A stretch of 64,000 nt of DNA from the NCBI GenBank assembly GCA_905183005.1, contig CAJJDO010000158.1, positions 1 through 64,000 of the forward strand, given 5' to 3'. The notes beneath the pieces are model-generated. The model saw nothing but the letters and a program-made list of their open reading frames with translations. It had not been told where the DNA came from and did not search any database. Both the position numbers and the translations under genes were made by a program. Positions 61,748-64,000 of this stretch are shown one piece after another. Within the stretch, counting starts at the first letter, position 1. Each line of letters starts with the position of its first letter. The DNA comes from Paramecium pentaurelia (Eukaryota; Ciliophora; Oligohymenophorea; Peniculida; Parameciidae).

Positions 61748-64000
61748 ATGTAGTATTCGGCAACTAGCAAATGCAAATTGATGTCACCATAAATAGAACA
61801 AGAGATGAACTCTAAGGGTTTAGATAATTCAATTTTAGAAATGAGTCCAATGAAGATAGAAACTTCTAATCCAGGTATTTCAACAACTTAGTAATTGGTT
61901 TCTGCATAAAAATTTGGTGGGACAACTATGAGAATTAATTCAATTCCTCTTGACACATTATAACCACCAGATTTACCAGAATCTGAAGGAGTATTATCAA
62001 TTGATAAATAAAGAGAAACTCAATAAATGCTTATAAAATAGAAATCACCATTTGCTAAATTGATTATTAATTGTCATTCATTAAAGTTTGCAAATAAAAT
62101 GATTAGCTTTATAAGACCTGATTGTAAATTTTCTCAAAAATAACATGAAATTTTAAACGATTAAGCAAGTTCATATATGAAATAGAAAGGGAAGATAAGT
62201 GGTAATTTTGTGCAATAAAATCTTAATACAATAGATTTATAGATCAGACTTAAAATAAGAACATTGAAAAATAAAATAGTAAATCAATTATCAGGATGCT
62301 TCTCTTAATTATATAATTACATCCCATTAATAGAACCAAATAATATAAATAAATTAATCTGGGACTTTTTACTTTGCTTAATTCGTATATATTTGATAAT
62401 ATGGTCTCCTATCATTATATCATTTCCATTTTTATAAAATGATCATGCAAATTATTTTTTAATCAGTTGTGTATTTCTTGTATTTGATATAATGATAAGA
62501 AACTTCACTATTTATTTTCATAAAGGATTACCAGTCAAAGATAGATTATAATTATTTAAAAAACAAATTAATTTTGGTTTAGTAATAGAATTAGGGAGTA
62601 TCTTATTTGGAATATTAGTATCCTTAGATTATTAATTAAGTACATGGTTTTTCATCTTGTTTTATTATTAATTAAGAAACATAATGAAATTAGTAGATAT
62701 AATTCAATATAATTTAAAACCCACTAAAATGGTTAGTTCTATAATAGATCTATTTAAATTAATAGCTACAGTATTATTAATATAACATTTTTGTGGTTGT
62801 TTATGGTATTCAAATTTATTTAATAATAAATAGGTTAAAATTAGGTTAGTATTATGATAGTTAAGGTAAAATGAATTGGATGATAGATGTTAAAGATGAA
62901 AGTTGGTAAGTATAATTTTTGGAATCTTTTTATTTTATGAGTGTAACAATGTTTACTGTAGGATATGGAGATATAACACCAACAAGTATAAGATACATTA
63001 TTATATAATTAGATTCACTGGAAAAGATGTTTTGTATTTGTTATATGTTCTTATCAACTTTATAATATTCGTATTCAGTAAATACAATTGGATTAATTCT
63101 TACTTAGATGAAAGAAAACAATGAAATGATAAGATAAAAGATGACTTGTATTAATGAATATTTGCACTGTAAGAAATTAAGTACTGAACTTTCAATGAAA
63201 GTAAGAGAGTATTTTAATTTTTATTGGAATTAAGAAATTATACAAAAAAAAAATGAACAAATAAGACTTATTACTTTATTACCTGAAGATTTATAAAAGA
63301 AATTAAAATTAGAATCAGCTTCATCTTTAATTATTAAATGTCCATATTTTTCTTAGTTTCCTAAATCTGCTTTAGAATGTTTACTTTAAAGTACTGAATT
63401 TAATGTCTTTTAACCAGGAGTTTACATAAATCCATAAGAATATATATATATAATAGAAAATGGAAAAGTTGAAGTTATGGAAGATAAGGTTTGATTATAA
63501 ATATTTTAGATTGTAATTGACACTTTAAAAGAGAATTAATATTTTGGTTTGCAAGAACTCTTTTCATAAACTGATAAAATTAATTATAAATCTGCTGATT
63601 TCTCTAGTCTACTTATGATTCCTCGTTCTGAAGTATTAAAAGTAATTAGTAAATTCCAATTATAAATTATACCTGATAAATATTGTTATATTTGTCATGA
63701 TAAACGACATTATACTCATTAATGTAATGTTGTTCATTATATTCCTGATATAGAAAAGGTAATTATGAGATATCATTTTTTAAATATATAAGAAAGAACC
63801 ACATTAAAATAAACTAAAAAAATTAGATCTAAGTTTTCTGCTTTAAATGAATAAATTTTGATATAAGATAGTGCAAAAATATATTAATTAGAAAATGATA
63901 TTATACCTGAAAATGATATTTAAGAATAATAAAGTCAAGGTTTTAGTATTCATTAAAATGGACCACCTAAAATTAATGTTGTTACTTTTGAAGATTAATA
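61748..64000 (+). CDS. cyclic-nucleotide-binding-domain K+ channel (3' end off window)
   Basis: ATG at 61748; open to the right edge. About 180 cytosolic residues precede a six-helix core (LLCLIRIYLIIWSPIIISF, FLISCVFLVFDIMI, FGLVIELGSILFGILVSL, ATVLLIQHFCGCLWYS). The pore loop FYFMSVTMFTVGYGDITPT has the K+ selectivity sequence TVGYGD. After S6 come a C-linker and a cyclic-nucleotide-binding domain (FQPGVYINPQEYIYIIENGKVEVME, YFGLQELF, LLMIPRSEVLKVI). Then comes a zinc-knuckle-like C-x2-C-x4-H-x4-C (CYICHDKRHYTHQC). S4 has few positive charges. Introns of 27 and 21 nt are clear. Before the pore a 16-nt GT..AG segment (62834-62849) must be removed to keep frame. Likely a membrane or ciliary K+ channel tuned by cyclic nucleotides. 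Confidence 0.9.

Overview
The window reads as nuclear DNA of a Paramecium-type ciliate. It is very AT-rich (roughly 20-25% G+C in most lines). Long reading frames appear only when TAA and TAG are read as glutamine and TGA as the sole stop. Genes carry tiny GT..AG introns, which I spliced by hand at mostly 20-32 nt. A tRNA-Phe gene is present and there are no bacterial operon signals. All coding calls use the ciliate nuclear code (table 6), so a standard-code ORF scan breaks nearly every gene.

Layout. 1-18 kb is gene-poor and littered with relics. It holds the 5' part of an intact WD40-repeat gene (1-1096, minus), a decayed gene ending in a WD-type tail (2.8-4.5 kb), an island of about 41% G+C (5.4-5.85 kb), a frameshifted copine relic (7.0-7.65 kb), a reverse-transcriptase relic with a YADD box (about 9.9-10.6 kb, minus) and another minus-strand relic (14.7-15.5 kb). 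Among them sits an intact TPR gene (11.6-13.7 kb) in which every TPR is its own 102-nt exon. From 18 kb on the DNA is compact and coding. In order: MORN protein, FCP1/NIF-type phosphatase, ribosomal protein L7, ULK/ATG1-like kinase, zinc-finger/MORN protein, beta-carbonic anhydrase, CAMK-like kinase, tRNA-Phe, an unknown gene, a Cache-type two-pass receptor, a coiled-coil protein with a C-terminal GAR domain, an unknown gene and a RING protein. After these come a tandem cytochrome b5 protein, a kinase and its pseudokinase neighbour, a six-TM cyclic-nucleotide phosphodiesterase, cathepsin C, a CDPK, two coiled-coil/unknown genes, one giant EF-hand gene (51.5-61.0 kb) and the start of a K+ channel with a cyclic-nucleotide-binding domain (to the right edge).

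Functionally the right part is rich in Ca2+ and cyclic-nucleotide signalling (CDPK, EF-hand giant, PDE, CNBD channel, several kinases), but the genes are independent units on both strands, not operons. For most genes the spliced length came out as a whole number of codons, which supports the intron calls. The exceptions (PDE, GAR protein, giant gene, K+ channel) are flagged. The sharp contrast between the relic-rich left and compact right suggests a subtelomeric or germline-limited segment next to ordinary macronuclear-destined DNA. That is inference.
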